Shown: positions 1-9,736, counted from the first letter of the stretch. The stretch: DNA of 64,000 nt from Gemmiger formicilis (GCF_018784445.1 NZ_WQOH01000014.1:186001-250000), one strand, 5' to 3'. Numbers and translations are program-made. The notes: generated from the sequence alone by a model not told the origin.

Positions 1-642
1 TGATAAACTGCACGTCAGCCCTTTTACGCTGACCTTGGGGCGCACTTTCTCGGTGCATAAAGCGGCCTGCTCGCTGACATAGACGCCCGCCGGGAACGGA
101 AAGCCAAGTTTGACGCCCAGCCGGTCCACGGCCTGCCCGGCATATAAATCGCTGCTGGTGCCCAGCGGCGTGATGCTCTCGGCCTCATGGCACAAAAGCA
201 GGTCAGTCGTGCCGCCGGATACGTGAAACACCAGCGCCTCCCGCTCAAACAGCGTAAGATCGCCGGTGGCGTACAGTGCGGCGGCAATATGCCCCTGCTG
301 GTGGGTCAGCTTGACCATCGGCAGCCCTTTGGCCAGTGCAAACGCCGTGGCGGCGCTGACACCAGCCAGAAAGCACGGCATATACGACCCTTCCACCGGG
401 CGTGGCTTGGCTGAAACGCCGACGGCGGCAACCTTGGTCAGGTCGGCCTTGCCGGAAAGCTCAGCCAGCATCTCCGGCAGGGCTGCCGTGTGGTGGAACA
501 GCGCGTCACTCTGGCGCAGGCCCAGTTGACCTTCTTTGACAGGCAAAAACTTTTTGCAATCGCAAACAACCTCTCCGGCGTCTGTGTCAAACACTGCCAG
601 AGAGGTTGCGTAATTGCTGGTGTCGATGCCCAGCGTCAGCAT
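1..642 (-). CDS. TsaD/Kae1-like M22 family protein (3' end cut by window edge)
   Basis: The frame runs from the ATG at 642 off the left edge without a stop, giving 214 visible residues beginning MLTLGIDTSNYATSLAVFD. This is the actin-fold ATPase start of the TsaD/YgjD/M22 superfamily. A metal-binding HxxxH pair is present in THQQGHIAAALY, and HVSGGTTDLLL matches the following phosphate-binding segment. TsaD makes the t6A tRNA modification, but clostridia often carry a second, divergent M22 paralogue beside nusB, and this context suggests that paralogue rather than TsaD itself. Its start overlaps the 3' end of nusB by 7 bases, so the two are probably translationally coupled. Function beyond the family is not known to me. 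Confidence 0.75.
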   Translation of the reverse strand, partial: MLTLGIDTSNYATSLAVFDTDAGEVVCDCKKFLPVKEGQLGLRQSDALFHHTAALPEMLAELSGKADLTKVAAVGVSAKPRPVEGSYMPCFLAGVSAATAFALAKGLPMVKLTHQQGHIAAALYATGDLTLFEREALVFHVSGGTTDLLLCHEAESITPLGTSSDLYAGQAVDRLGVKLGFPFPAGVYVSEQAALCTEKVRPKVSVKGLTCSLS

Positions 643-1049
643 TGGGATTCCGGGGCCTCTCCGCGCTCCCGCGCGACGGAACCCAGCAGGCCGTTGACAA
701 ACTGATAATCGTCGTCAGCACCGTATTTTTTGACCAGCTCCACGGCCTCATTGATGGCGACGCCGGGCTTCTGCTCCTCACCGTACAGCATTTCTGCCAG
801 GGCAAGGCGCAGGGCAACCAGGCTCACGCGGGGCACGCGGGGCAGCGTCCAGCCCTTCAGGTGGGCGGTGATGATCTCATCCAGCTCGGCGGCGTGGTCG
901 TTCATGGCGGCCAGCAGCTGGTTGGCAAAGGCGTCGGGGGCGGCGTGGTCCTCAGCGGGCACGGTGGGCTCTTCGGGTTCAAACGTGGCGGCAAATGCCG
1001 TCAGAAAGGCCATCTCGCGGGACTCGCGGCGGGTCAGCTTTTTCTCCAT
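636..1049 (-). CDS. nusB: Transcription antitermination factor NusB
   Basis: Small all-helical RNA-binding protein (137 aa) that with NusE/S10 binds boxA RNA and supports antitermination of rRNA transcription. The N-terminal TRRESREMAFLTAF is the usual NusB opening, and the C-terminal half has AINEAVELVKKYG and FVNGLLGSV, the standard family signature. The ATG at 1049 is chosen over a TTG two codons upstream because AGGA lies about 9 bases before the ATG but only 3 before the TTG. It sits between asp23 and the M22 gene, as in many Firmicutes (yqhY-nusB). Confidence 0.93.
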   Translation of the reverse strand: MEKKLTRRESREMAFLTAFAATFEPEEPTVPAEDHAAPDAFANQLLAAMNDHAAELDEIITAHLKGWTLPRVPRVSLVALRLALAEMLYGEEQKPGVAINEAVELVKKYGADDDYQFVNGLLGSVARERGEAPESQC

Positions 1050-1080
1050 ACTCAAAATTCCTGTCTTTCCTGATTCTCTC

Positions 1081-1443
1081 TTATTTCTCAGTCTTGTCGG
1101 CGTCGGTCAGGCCCACGACCAGCACATCGACGCGAGCGACGGTGATGCCGGTCATGTTCTGGATGGCCTGCTTGACGTTCTCCTGCACTTTCTCGCACAG
1201 AGGCATGACCTTACTGCCGTACACAACGGTGATGTGTACCGTGACGGTGGCAATGCCATCCTCCATAACGACGGTGACGGGCTTCTGCAGGCCGGTACGG
1301 CCCAGTAGCGAACGGACGTTCTGGCTGGTGCCGGTGGCTACATCAGAAACACCGTCAACCTCCAGCGCGGCCAGACGCGCGATTTTTGCGATAACTTCGG
1401 TCGAGATCTGTAAGCTGCCGCCGATGGTATTGTGTACATCCAT
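1081..1443 (-). CDS. Asp23/Gls24 family envelope stress protein (YqhY-like)
   Basis: 120-residue single-domain Asp23 protein. The opening GGSLQISTEVIAKIARLAALEVDG and the later VTVVMEDG...VTVHITVVYG and TGITVARVDVLVVGL segments are typical of the family. Position immediately upstream of nusB and next to the spoIIIA operon equals that of yqhY in Bacillus, where the protein has been linked to lipid synthesis and envelope homeostasis. A GGGAGGG ribosome-binding site precedes the ATG, and a sigma-A promoter lies about 60 bases upstream, so this gene probably leads the asp23-nusB-M22 operon. Confidence 0.9.
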   Translation of the reverse strand: MDVHNTIGGSLQISTEVIAKIARLAALEVDGVSDVATGTSQNVRSLLGRTGLQKPVTVVMEDGIATVTVHITVVYGSKVMPLCEKVQENVKQAIQNMTGITVARVDVLVVGLTDADKTEK

Positions 1444-1500
1444 AATGTGTACCCTCCCGTTGCAAACGGCCTTTTGGCCATAGTTCTACTAATATGATTC

Positions 1501-1529
1501 AGTGTACCACAAAACGGCGGCGTTTGCAA
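1501..1529 (-). promoter_or_regulatory. Sigma-A promoter of asp23-nusB
   Basis: On the minus strand, TTGCAA (1524-1529) and TACACT (1501-1506) are separated by 17 bases. A short GGCC-AAAA-GGCC hairpin follows in the leader, ahead of the ribosome-binding site. The match is good but neither box is perfect. Confidence 0.65.
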
Positions 1530-1541
1530 CAGAATGTTCAG

Positions 1542-2192
1542 TTATTTTACTTCCACGATGGTGATATCCTGCGCGGTCAGCCCCTTGCACTGGTTCAGCA
1601 GCGCGTCGCGGATGCGGGTGACCTCCTCCGCCGTCAGGGCATCGTTCTCGGTCATGACGGTGACGTTGGCCTTGCTGCCCTCCAGGTTGACAACGCAGTC
1701 GGCGAAGCCCTTGGACTTGATGAGCGTTTCAAGCTTGGTTTCCAGCGTAATATTGCTGATGCGGGCGCTGAGCTCAGTGGTCAGCTGGTCTTTTTCGGCG
1801 TCGCTGAGTTTGGCGTCCTTCAGGGACTTTTTCAAGGTGTCCAGCGCTTCGTCCCGGGCCTTGCTGCGCGTTAAGCGGGCGGACTCAAAAAACTCTGTGC
1901 CGGAATCCTGGTTCACACTGACCAGCTGGGCTTCGCCATAGTTTTTATCGCCCAGTTCCTCTGCGGCGGGTTCGGCATCTGCTGCAGTCTCTACGGCCAG
2001 CGGGTCGGTCAGGATTTCGGATACAGCGGCGGATGTCTCCACGGCATCGGCGGCAATATCCTCCGAGACGACCAGGCTCGACGGGGCCTCGCGGGAGAAG
2101 GACCAGTTCAGATACACGGCGGCTCCCAGCGCCAGCATCAGGACGGCGGCGGTCGCACCGCGGTTTTTCAGTTTGGCAGAAACTTGTTTCAT
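1542..2192 (-). CDS. spoIIIAH: Stage III sporulation protein AH
   Basis: 216-residue single-pass membrane protein of the mother cell. One transmembrane segment near residues 12-28 (TAAVLMLALGAAVYLNW) is followed by an acidic alanine-rich linker and a C-terminal domain related to type III secretion ring proteins (YscJ/FliF). In the family this domain forms the outer-membrane ring of the channel and binds forespore SpoIIQ. The C-terminal part contains ITLETKLETLIKSKGF and VNVTVMTEND-like strands. Start at 2192 is set by GAGGAGGAG just upstream. It is the last gene of the spoIIIA operon. Confidence 0.9.
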   Translation of the reverse strand: MKQVSAKLKNRGATAAVLMLALGAAVYLNWSFSREAPSSLVVSEDIAADAVETSAAVSEILTDPLAVETAADAEPAAEELGDKNYGEAQLVSVNQDSGTEFFESARLTRSKARDEALDTLKKSLKDAKLSDAEKDQLTTELSARISNITLETKLETLIKSKGFADCVVNLEGSKANVTVMTENDALTAEEVTRIRDALLNQCKGLTAQDITIVEVK

Positions 2193-2205
2193 AACGGCTC
2201 CTCCT

Positions 2206-2733
2206 CTATCTGGTCGATGCCATTTTTGCAACGGTGATGTGGTTCGCGCCGACGCCGGTCAATGTCTCCACCAGCGCGGTCACGCGGTTCTGTACGGCTG
2301 CGTTGCCGCCGCCCTCGCACACAACAGCCACGCCCAAAACCTGCGGCATCTGCACGGTCTCGACAAGGCCGTCTGCCCTGCCGCTGCCCAGCAGCACATG
2401 GGTCGATGCACCGTCAGCGTCGGTGTCGGTGGCGTAGATGCTCTCACTGCCGGATTCCAGCGTGACCATGACAGCGGTCTTTCCAGCCCCTTCTACGCGG
2501 GAAATCAGCGCGGTCAGACGGCTTTCCAGCTGGGTGGCGTAGTCGGCGGCTGTGTCGGTCTGCACTGTTTGCGGGGACTGTGTGCTGTTCCCGGCAGGCA
2601 GCCAGGCCGTGACACCCAGCAGCACCAGCCCAGCCAGCCCGGTGCAGACCAGCAGGTTCACCCGCTGCTTTTCGTCAGCCAGGGCTGCGTGCAGCTTGGC
2701 GGCCAGCGGGGCCAGCTTCTCCTGGGCGGTCAT
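2206..2733 (-). CDS. spoIIIAG: Stage III sporulation protein AG
   Basis: 175 residues: a cytoplasmic N-terminus, one membrane segment (residues about 30-48, VCTGLAGLVLLGVTAWL), then a periplasmic-side ring domain with VEGAGKTAVMVTLESG, VQMPQVLGVAVVCEGGGNAAVQNRVTALV and a VGANHITVAKM end, which is the classic SpoIIIAG signature. It forms a large oligomeric ring in the mother cell-forespore channel. Its ATG shares the ATGA overlap with the stop of spoIIIAF, which fixes the start. Confidence 0.93.
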   Translation of the reverse strand: MTAQEKLAPLAAKLHAALADEKQRVNLLVCTGLAGLVLLGVTAWLPAGNSTQSPQTVQTDTAADYATQLESRLTALISRVEGAGKTAVMVTLESGSESIYATDTDADGASTHVLLGSGRADGLVETVQMPQVLGVAVVCEGGGNAAVQNRVTALVETLTGVGANHITVAKMASTR

Positions 2734-3161
2734 GGGGCATCCCCCGCAAACTGCCAAGGCAGCGTGCCCGCGTTGACGGCCAAAAGAGACTCGATGGCTG
2801 CTTTGTCGCGGATATCCACCGGCGTGATGACGCAGACGCCATCCTGCAAACTGACCGCCGCGTCAATACCCGCACCGCGCAGCACTTCCCGCACGGCGTC
2901 CACCGAGGCCGCTAGCGCCAATTCCCGGCGGTAGGCTTCATAGTCGGCGGTACTGCCCCCTGCGGGCAGGTTGCGCAGCTCGTCGGCCAGGCCGTGCCAA
3001 TCCATGCCGCGCACCATCTGCACGCCCGCTGTTAAAATATACAGCACCAGCACGGCGTTTATGACGGTTTTAAAGCTGTTTTCCGGCCAGAAGAGCCGCA
3101 GCATCCCCGCTAATGCTGAGATCACACAGCACCCCAGCGCTAAATGACGCAGCGAAGTCAT
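2730..3161 (-). CDS. spoIIIAF: Stage III sporulation protein AF
   Basis: 143-residue protein with two N-terminal membrane helices (around residues 8-25 and 32-50; the second contains FKTVINAVLVLYILTAG) and a C-terminal soluble ring-building domain. The domain ends with IDAAVSLQDGVCVITPVDI, matching the family. It is a membrane-embedded component of the SpoIIIA-SpoIIQ channel. The start overlaps the stop of spoIIIAE (ATGA) and its own stop overlaps spoIIIAG (ATGA). Confidence 0.88.
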   Translation of the reverse strand: MTSLRHLALGCCVISALAGMLRLFWPENSFKTVINAVLVLYILTAGVQMVRGMDWHGLADELRNLPAGGSTADYEAYRRELALAASVDAVREVLRGAGIDAAVSLQDGVCVITPVDIRDKAAIESLLAVNAGTLPWQFAGDAP

Positions 3162-4189
3162 CCAAAACCTCCATTCCCTGCCAGCAGCAAAAGCGCGGTG
3201 GACAGAAACACCATAAAAAAGTAGAGCACCAGCACCGACCCGCAGAGCCGCGCACCCTCAAAGTAGAGATGGCACAGCCGGGCGCACTGTTTTTGCCCGG
3301 TGGCCCCGGCCACGATGCCTGCCGCCGCAAAGGTGACGGTGTAGGCAAGGCTTTTCAGAAACAATGGGGCAAACAGCGCGGCCAGCGCCAGCAGTGCCGC
3401 CAACGCCAGCGAGCCTTTGAGCAGCTGTAAGGCCGCGGCGGCCCCAGTCAGCGCGGCGGCAGCGGCGTCCCCCACTACCGGGATGGCTCCCTGCAAAAGC
3501 CCTTTACCGGTCTTTAGCGCGGCGTTGTCCACTGTGGCGGCCAGTGTGCTTTGCAGCCCCAGCACCAGGCTGAACAGCGCCCCGCAGACCTTTAATAGCC
3601 AGCTGATACAGCGGGCAAACAGCGCAGCGGCATCCTCAATGCCGTGGTTGCCCCACAGGCAGGCGCAGACGGCGAAGCAGAAGTATATCTGCATGATGGG
3701 CAACAGCAATTTTTGGATGAGTGACGCGAGAAAACCCGACATAGCCAAGAACATGCCGCTGTACACCAGCGCCCCGGAAACCTGCCCGCCCGCCGCCGCA
3801 AGGCCGCTGAACACCGGCACAAAGGTGGTTAAGTAGGTGCGGCAGTCCTGCGCTGTGGCGGCGACGAGTTCTGTCAGCTGCATGACGGTGGAAAGGCTCA
3901 ACGAACCGAACCCCAGCACGGCAAGAATTTCCACATAGCCGCTGTATGGGCTGCCTGCTAAAAGCCCCAGCAGTCCCGCCAGCAGCAGGTATCCGGCGGC
4001 CTGGGCTGCAAAGTGCAGTGCAGGCTGGAAGCCCTCGGCCAGCCAGCTGCCTAACGTATCGCACAGGTCAGAAAGGCTCCACCCGGCAGCGTCGGTGATA
4101 TCGACGCCGCTTTCATCCAGAATAGCCTGAGCGTCCGCGGGCAGCTCGTCCGCAAATGCGGCGGGCGGCGCGGCGAAAAGAAGGATCAC
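3158..4189 (-). CDS. spoIIIAE: Stage III sporulation protein AE
   Basis: Large polytopic channel component, about 343 residues. After a short signal-like start and the segment AFADELPADAQAILDESGVD, there are seven or eight hydrophobic stretches, including AAQAAGYLLLAGLLGLLAG, SGMFLAMSGFLASLIQKLL and VLVLYFFMVFLSTALLLLAG. The GTG at 4189 is chosen because it forms a GTGA overlap with the spoIIIAD stop; no ATG/GTG/TTG is available just upstream that would restore a longer signal peptide. The N-terminus is therefore unusually short and lacks a positive n-region, so the exact start is the weak point. Confidence 0.87.
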   Translation of the reverse strand: MILLFAAPPAAFADELPADAQAILDESGVDITDAAGWSLSDLCDTLGSWLAEGFQPALHFAAQAAGYLLLAGLLGLLAGSPYSGYVEILAVLGFGSLSLSTVMQLTELVAATAQDCRTYLTTFVPVFSGLAAAGGQVSGALVYSGMFLAMSGFLASLIQKLLLPIMQIYFCFAVCACLWGNHGIEDAAALFARCISWLLKVCGALFSLVLGLQSTLAATVDNAALKTGKGLLQGAIPVVGDAAAAALTGAAAALQLLKGSLALAALLALAALFAPLFLKSLAYTVTFAAAGIVAGATGQKQCARLCHLYFEGARLCGSVLVLYFFMVFLSTALLLLAGNGGFG

Positions 4190-4569
4190 TGCAAATAGTC
4201 CGCAAAGGAGCCGAGCAGCGATTGCAGCAGCGGCAGCGCCTGCAAAAGGGCCAGCACGCGGCCGCACAGCTCGACGGCGGTCGCGGCGGCAGAAAGCCCG
4301 GCCTCCTTGCAGGTATCGGCGGCAAACTGGGCCACCAGCGCAATGCCCAGCACCCGCAGCAGCACCGCCGGGCTCTGCCCTTGAAAATAGACGTCCAGCG
4401 TGCGCAGCCAGTCCAGCCATGGGTCTACCTGTTGTACCACCACCGCCAGCAGCCCGGCGGCAGTGCAGGCCGAGACAAGGAACGCGAAGGCTGGCTGGTC
4501 CTTTTTCAGCAGCAGGGTCAACACGGCCGCCACAAACACAGCGGCGGCCAGCTTGCAAAGCAGTATCAT
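4186..4569 (-). CDS. spoIIIAD: Stage III sporulation protein AD
   Basis: 127-residue membrane protein with three to four predicted helices. Recognisable family features are LLLKKDQPAFAFLVSACTAAGLL near residue 25 and LRVLGIALVAQFAADTCKEAG near residue 78. It is a multispanning subunit of the mother-cell side of the SpoIIIA channel. It starts three bases after the stop of spoIIIAC and ends overlapping spoIIIAE. Confidence 0.92.
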   Translation of the reverse strand: MILLCKLAAAVFVAAVLTLLLKKDQPAFAFLVSACTAAGLLAVVVQQVDPWLDWLRTLDVYFQGQSPAVLLRVLGIALVAQFAADTCKEAGLSAAATAVELCGRVLALLQALPLLQSLLGSFADYLQ

Positions 4570-4572
4570 AGC

Positions 4573-4767
4573 TCATAATTCAAACAGCGCTTTGATGAGG
4601 ACGAACAGGTCGCTGATCTGCCGCACCAGCATTGTCAGCACGACGATCAGCCCGGCGAGCGTCGTCATCATGGCCTGATCCTCCCGCCCGGAACGGATGA
4701 GCAGCTGGTTCAAAACGGCAACGATGATGCCGGTAGCGGCGATCTTGAAAACAAGGTCAATGTCCAT
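4573..4767 (-). CDS. spoIIIAC: Stage III sporulation protein AC
   Basis: Only 64 residues with two membrane helices. The sequence MDIDLVFKIAATGIIVAVL followed by LIRSGREDQAMMTTLAG is highly characteristic of SpoIIIAC (the RSGREDQA loop). It is a small integral component of the SpoIIIA channel. The start at 4767 is preceded by AAGGAGTG-type ribosome-binding sequence 13 bases after the spoIIIAB stop. Confidence 0.95.
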   Translation of the reverse strand: MDIDLVFKIAATGIIVAVLNQLLIRSGREDQAMMTTLAGLIVVLTMLVRQISDLFVLIKALFEL

Positions 4768-4780
4768 TTCGGGCCACTCC

Positions 4781-5254
4781 TTACCACAGCAAAATGGCGG
4801 CCAATACGCCCAGACAGCCGCCCAGGCGGGGCCACAGCCGGCGGGCATCGTGGGCGCGGGCGGCAAGCTCGTCGGCCTCGGCCTCACACAGCGCCGCCAA
4901 CCGGCGCAGCGCGGCACAGGCAGTCAGGCGCGGGGATTCTTCGGCAGCGGCCAGTGTCTCGGCAATCTCTCGGCAAAGGGCATCCGGCAGGCAGTCTGGC
5001 GGGCGTAGGGCTGACAGCGCCGCTGTACCCGCAGGGCAGCAGGCGGAAAATGCCGGGCAGCGGGCCGCGCGGGCCAGCAGCTCCGGCCCGGCCAGGGCTT
5101 GCGCTTCCAGCAGTTCCGCCAGGTAGGCCAGCAGCCGGGCAAAGGTATGGCACTGCCGCTGCTGCGTGCCGATGCGGGCGGCTGCGGCAAACCCACCGCC
5201 AGCCCCGGCTAAAATCAATAGCAGCGCCCCGGCAGTGCGCAGAAAAACCGTCAC
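4781..5254 (-). CDS. spoIIIAB: Stage III sporulation protein AB
   Basis: About 157 residues, with an N-terminal hydrophobic helix, a long alanine-rich helical middle and a C-terminal helix (LGGCLGVLAAILLW). In the family the cytoplasmic helical domain resembles type II secretion GspF and pairs with SpoIIIAA. The GTG at 5254 is preferred over an in-frame GTG four codons upstream because it gives a GTGA overlap with spoIIIAA, as at other junctions of this operon. The sequence is unusually rich in Ala and Arg, but position and topology fit. Confidence 0.85.
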   Translation of the reverse strand: MTVFLRTAGALLLILAGAGGGFAAAARIGTQQRQCHTFARLLAYLAELLEAQALAGPELLARAARCPAFSACCPAGTAALSALRPPDCLPDALCREIAETLAAAEESPRLTACAALRRLAALCEAEADELAARAHDARRLWPRLGGCLGVLAAILLW

Positions 5255-6138
5255 AGCGCCACCCACCGAACCACGGTGCCGGGCTGCGCACGGCCCGACA
5301 AAAAAGCTGCTTTTTCAAATGCGCCTGTGGCGAGCAACTGTGCCAGCTGGGGCTTTTTGCGCAGACCCTCGGGGCTGTCGCAATGCACGGTGGCGAGAAA
5401 GATGACCCCCGAGGCCACGCCCTGCGCTATGGCCTCTGCGTCCCCCGGTGTGCCCAGCTCGTCACAGACGATGATGCGCGGGTTCATGCAGCGCAGCGCC
5501 ATGGCAATGCCCTCGGCCTTGGTGCAGCGGGCGTAGACGTCGCAGCGTATCCGCGCGGCGCGTGGCAGGCTGCCGCTCTCGCAGGCCATCAGTTCCCCGC
5601 GCTCGTCGATGACGCTGACGATGGTCTCCCCTTCGCAGAACTTTTGCACAAGAGATCGCAGCAGTGTGGTTTTGCCGCTGCCCGGCGGGCCGGCCAGCAG
5701 CAGACCGCCGGCGGGCGTGGCTATGTAGGCTTCCAACTCCGATGGCAGCGGGCAGGTCAGCCAGCGGGCAATGCGCAGGTTGAGCGACGTCACTGCCGAG
5801 AAACCGCCCGGCCCGCGGCACCCAGCCACGCCGATGCGGCAGCCGCCCTGCACAGTGAAATACCCTCGTTTCAACTCGTCCTCATAGGCGTAGACCGAGC
5901 GGCGGCAGAGCTGCAAAAAGCAGTCACGCAGAGCCTCGGCATCCAATACGGTGGGCAGCCTGGCACCCGGCAGAAACTTTGCCGCCGGACATAGGCGGCC
6001 CTGCATCGTGAACAGCACGGGCTGCCCCAGCCGCAGGCGTATTTCCTGGACATACGGCGCGTAGTGGATATCCAGTTTTTCCAACGGTGCGCGCAGTGCG
6101 GGTGGTAGGCTTTGCAGCAGGCGGTAATACTCGTCCAT
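5251..6138 (-). CDS. spoIIIAA: Stage III sporulation protein AA (secretion ATPase)
   Basis: 295-residue ATPase related to type II/IV secretion motors; it powers or assembles the mother cell-forespore channel. Walker A is GPPGSGKTT at residues 150-158, followed by VSVIDERGEL (Walker B region) and MNPRIIVCDELGTPGDAEA. N-terminal EIRLRLGQPV and GGCRIGVAG are family hallmarks. First gene of the eight-gene spoIIIA operon, with a ribosome-binding site (GAGGTGAAG) and a sigma-E-like promoter directly upstream. Confidence 0.96.
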   Translation of the reverse strand: MDEYYRLLQSLPPALRAPLEKLDIHYAPYVQEIRLRLGQPVLFTMQGRLCPAAKFLPGARLPTVLDAEALRDCFLQLCRRSVYAYEDELKRGYFTVQGGCRIGVAGCRGPGGFSAVTSLNLRIARWLTCPLPSELEAYIATPAGGLLLAGPPGSGKTTLLRSLVQKFCEGETIVSVIDERGELMACESGSLPRAARIRCDVYARCTKAEGIAMALRCMNPRIIVCDELGTPGDAEAIAQGVASGVIFLATVHCDSPEGLRKKPQLAQLLATGAFEKAAFLSGRAQPGTVVRWVAL

Positions 6139-6160
6139 CGTTTCTTCACCTCACACTGCC

Positions 6161-6190
6161 ACTGTATGATGCCGCGCGGGCGGATAGAAC
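6161..6190 (-). promoter_or_regulatory. Sigma-E-like promoter of the spoIIIA operon
   Basis: Minus strand carries CATACAGT (6161-6168), an exact fit to the mother-cell sigma-E -10 consensus CATACANT. A weaker -35, GTTCTAT, lies 15 bases upstream at 6184-6190. The predicted transcript starts about 16 bases before the spoIIIAA ATG, just leaving room for GAGGTGAAG. spoIIIA is a known sigma-E operon in Bacillus and Clostridium. Confidence 0.65.
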
Positions 6191-6222
6191 AAAAAAGAGG
6201 ACATCCCCGAATGGAAATGTCC
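6191..6222 (-). terminator. Rho-independent terminator of ligA
   Basis: Stem GGACAT/ATGTCC (6199-6204 with 6217-6222) around a 12-base loop, followed on the minus strand by TCTTTTTTG. It separates ligA from the spoIIIA promoter. Confidence 0.75.
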
Positions 6223-6273
6223 AGTAGAAAAGTGTGATGTTTTGTGGGTCATCGAGGATGCCGATACTTACGG

Positions 6274-6310
6274 TTGTAGGGGAGCATTCTATATGCGATG
6301 CGTCCGCGCG
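6274..6310. repeat. Degenerate copy of a TTGTAGGGG palindromic repeat
   Basis: Begins TTGTAGGGGAGCAT, then an imperfect GCAT...ATGC arm and ends GTCCGCGCG next to the ligA stop. The left end matches two better copies at 10293-10350 and 13994-14030. It is only a partial match. Confidence 0.4.
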
Positions 6311-8326
<2,016 letters not shown>

Positions 8327-8333
8327 TCACTTT

Positions 8334-8363
8334 AGTATACCACACTGCACAGAGAAACTTCAA
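8334..8363 (-). promoter_or_regulatory. Sigma-A promoter of ligA
   Basis: TTGAAG (8358-8363) and TATACT (8334-8339) with an 18-base spacer on the minus strand, about 30 bases upstream of the ligA ATG. Confidence 0.6.
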
Positions 8364-8371
8364 CAATCAAA

Positions 8372-9001
8372 TCAAATCCCGGCGTAGGCGCTCGGGGTAT
8401 CGCCGCCAATCAGCACACTTGCCAATGGGTAGTCGGCGTATACGGTCAGCGTGGCGGTGCTGCCGTCCAGAATCATATTGACGGTGACGGACAGCTGCAA
8501 AACTGCGCTGTATCGTGTGGTATTGATGGATAAAGACTCCGTCGCTTCCCGGATATGCCCCTCCGCGTAGCCCTTGGGCTGTACCTGCATCCGCCAGCCC
8601 GGGCCAAGGCCGCTGAGCAGTGAGTTGTTCGTCAGGCTGCCGAAAGGAATCGTGAAATTTTCCTCCGGCAAAGCGTTCATTTCCTCCTGCACGGCGCTGA
8701 CAAGGCGCAGCTGCGCGGCCCCGGCGGCTGCTGCGTCCAGACTGACGATGCCGCCGCTCTGCACAAACAGCGCATCGGTAAGGGACGCATCCGCTGCGAG
8801 CGCCGCTGCCACGGCCCGATTGACGGCCTGCACGGTGGCGGCGCGAGCTTCGTATTCGGCCAGCTCGTGCAGAGTGGGTTTGATGACTGTGTTGACATAG
8901 CGGTTCAGCCACAGCCCTCCCGCCAGCAGAGACGCCGCCAGCAGCCACAAAACCCCGCGCAGCTGCGCCCGTCGCATGGCTTTTACACTGCACCGCCGCA
9001 T
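8372..9001 (-). CDS. yunB: Sporulation protein YunB
   Basis: 209 residues with one N-terminal membrane helix (VLWLLAASLLAGGLWLNRYV) and a globular domain. NRAVAAALA, the IPFGSLTNNSLLSGLGPGW motif and TTRYSAVLQLSVTVNMIL are diagnostic for YunB, a sigma-E-controlled protein needed for proper spore formation in Bacillus. ATG 9001 is chosen with GGGGGTGG upstream. A CATAGGAT element just before the start resembles a sigma-E -10 but no good -35 is visible because the rubrerythrin terminator occupies that space. Confidence 0.88.
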   Translation of the reverse strand: MRRCSVKAMRRAQLRGVLWLLAASLLAGGLWLNRYVNTVIKPTLHELAEYEARAATVQAVNRAVAAALAADASLTDALFVQSGGIVSLDAAAAGAAQLRLVSAVQEEMNALPEENFTIPFGSLTNNSLLSGLGPGWRMQVQPKGYAEGHIREATESLSINTTRYSAVLQLSVTVNMILDGSTATLTVYADYPLASVLIGGDTPSAYAGI

Positions 9002-9027
9002 GGCACCACCCCCGGCGTATCCTATGC

Positions 9028-9060
9028 AAAAACGCCCCGGAGCGTTCAAACTCCGGGGCG
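9028..9060 (-). terminator. Terminator of the rubrerythrin gene
   Basis: Ten-base perfect GC-rich stem (9033-9042 with 9051-9060) followed by TTTTT on the minus strand, 20 bases past the rubrerythrin stop. Confidence 0.88.
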
Positions 9061-9079
9061 CAGTGTGCTTTAGGTATGA

Positions 9080-9616
9080 TTATTTGAAGTAGCGGTCCAG
9101 CAGGCCCTGCATACCGCGGCCATGACGGGCCTCGTCCTTTGCCATCTCGTGGACGGTGTCATGGATGGCATCGAGGTTCAGCTCCTTAGCCTTCTTGGCA
9201 AGGTCCATCTTGCCGGCGCAGGCGCCACACTCGGCGTCAACGCGCATCTGCAGGTTCTTCTTGGTGCTGTCGGTCAGGACCTCACCCAGCAGCTCGGCAA
9301 ACTTGGAAGCGTGCTCGGCCTCCTCGAAAGCGTAGCGCTTCCAAGCCTCGGCGATCTCGGGGTAGCCCTCGCGGTCAGCGACGCGGCTCATAGCCAGGTA
9401 CATGCCGACCTCGCTGCATTCGCCGTTGAAGTTCTCACGCAGACCCTGCTTGATTTCCTCGGGAACATCCTTGGCGATGCCGACGACATGCTCGGTCACG
9501 TAGGTGTTGTCCTTCTTCTCAATAAATTTGGATGCCGGGGCCTTGCAGACCGGGCAGAACTCGGGAATAGAACCCTCAGCGATATAACCACAAACGGTGC
9601 AAACGTACTTCGTCAT
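9080..9616 (-). CDS. Reverse rubrerythrin (rubredoxin domain N-terminal)
   Basis: 178 residues. Residues 1-35 form a rubredoxin-like iron site with two CxxC pairs (CTVCGY and CPVCKA), followed by a ferritin-like di-iron domain with repeated ExxH/E helices ([47 protein letters not shown] and [14 protein letters not shown]). This domain order is that of reverse rubrerythrins of anaerobic clostridia, which reduce hydrogen peroxide and oxygen using NADH through a rubredoxin partner. Strong promoter and terminator mark it as a single-gene, highly expressed unit. Confidence 0.95.
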   Translation of the reverse strand: MTKYVCTVCGYIAEGSIPEFCPVCKAPASKFIEKKDNTYVTEHVVGIAKDVPEEIKQGLRENFNGECSEVGMYLAMSRVADREGYPEIAEAWKRYAFEEAEHASKFAELLGEVLTDSTKKNLQMRVDAECGACAGKMDLAKKAKELNLDAIHDTVHEMAKDEARHGRGMQGLLDRYFK

Positions 9617-9677
9617 AAGAATTGCCTCCTGTTATTTTGTAATAGCTCCTAGGACACATTCCTGTGTCTGTGGCTAT

Positions 9678-9706
9678 ATTATACGATACGTTCACAGGTT
9701 TGTCAA
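9678..9706 (-). promoter_or_regulatory. Consensus sigma-A promoter of rubrerythrin with leader palindrome
   Basis: TTGACA (9701-9706), 17 bases, TATAAT (9678-9683): a perfect consensus. Just downstream the leader contains the inverted repeat GGACACATTCCTGTGTC (plus-strand reading, 9653-9669), which could be an operator or a leader hairpin; it is not a PerR-box match. Confidence 0.85.
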
Positions 9707-9736
9707 TAGCGATTTTATACTTTTTAAGAAATAATC

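Noticed and set aside
9653-9669. PerR box in the rubrerythrin leader
   Set aside because: The palindrome is GC-mixed and lacks the TTATAAT-type arms of a PerR box.
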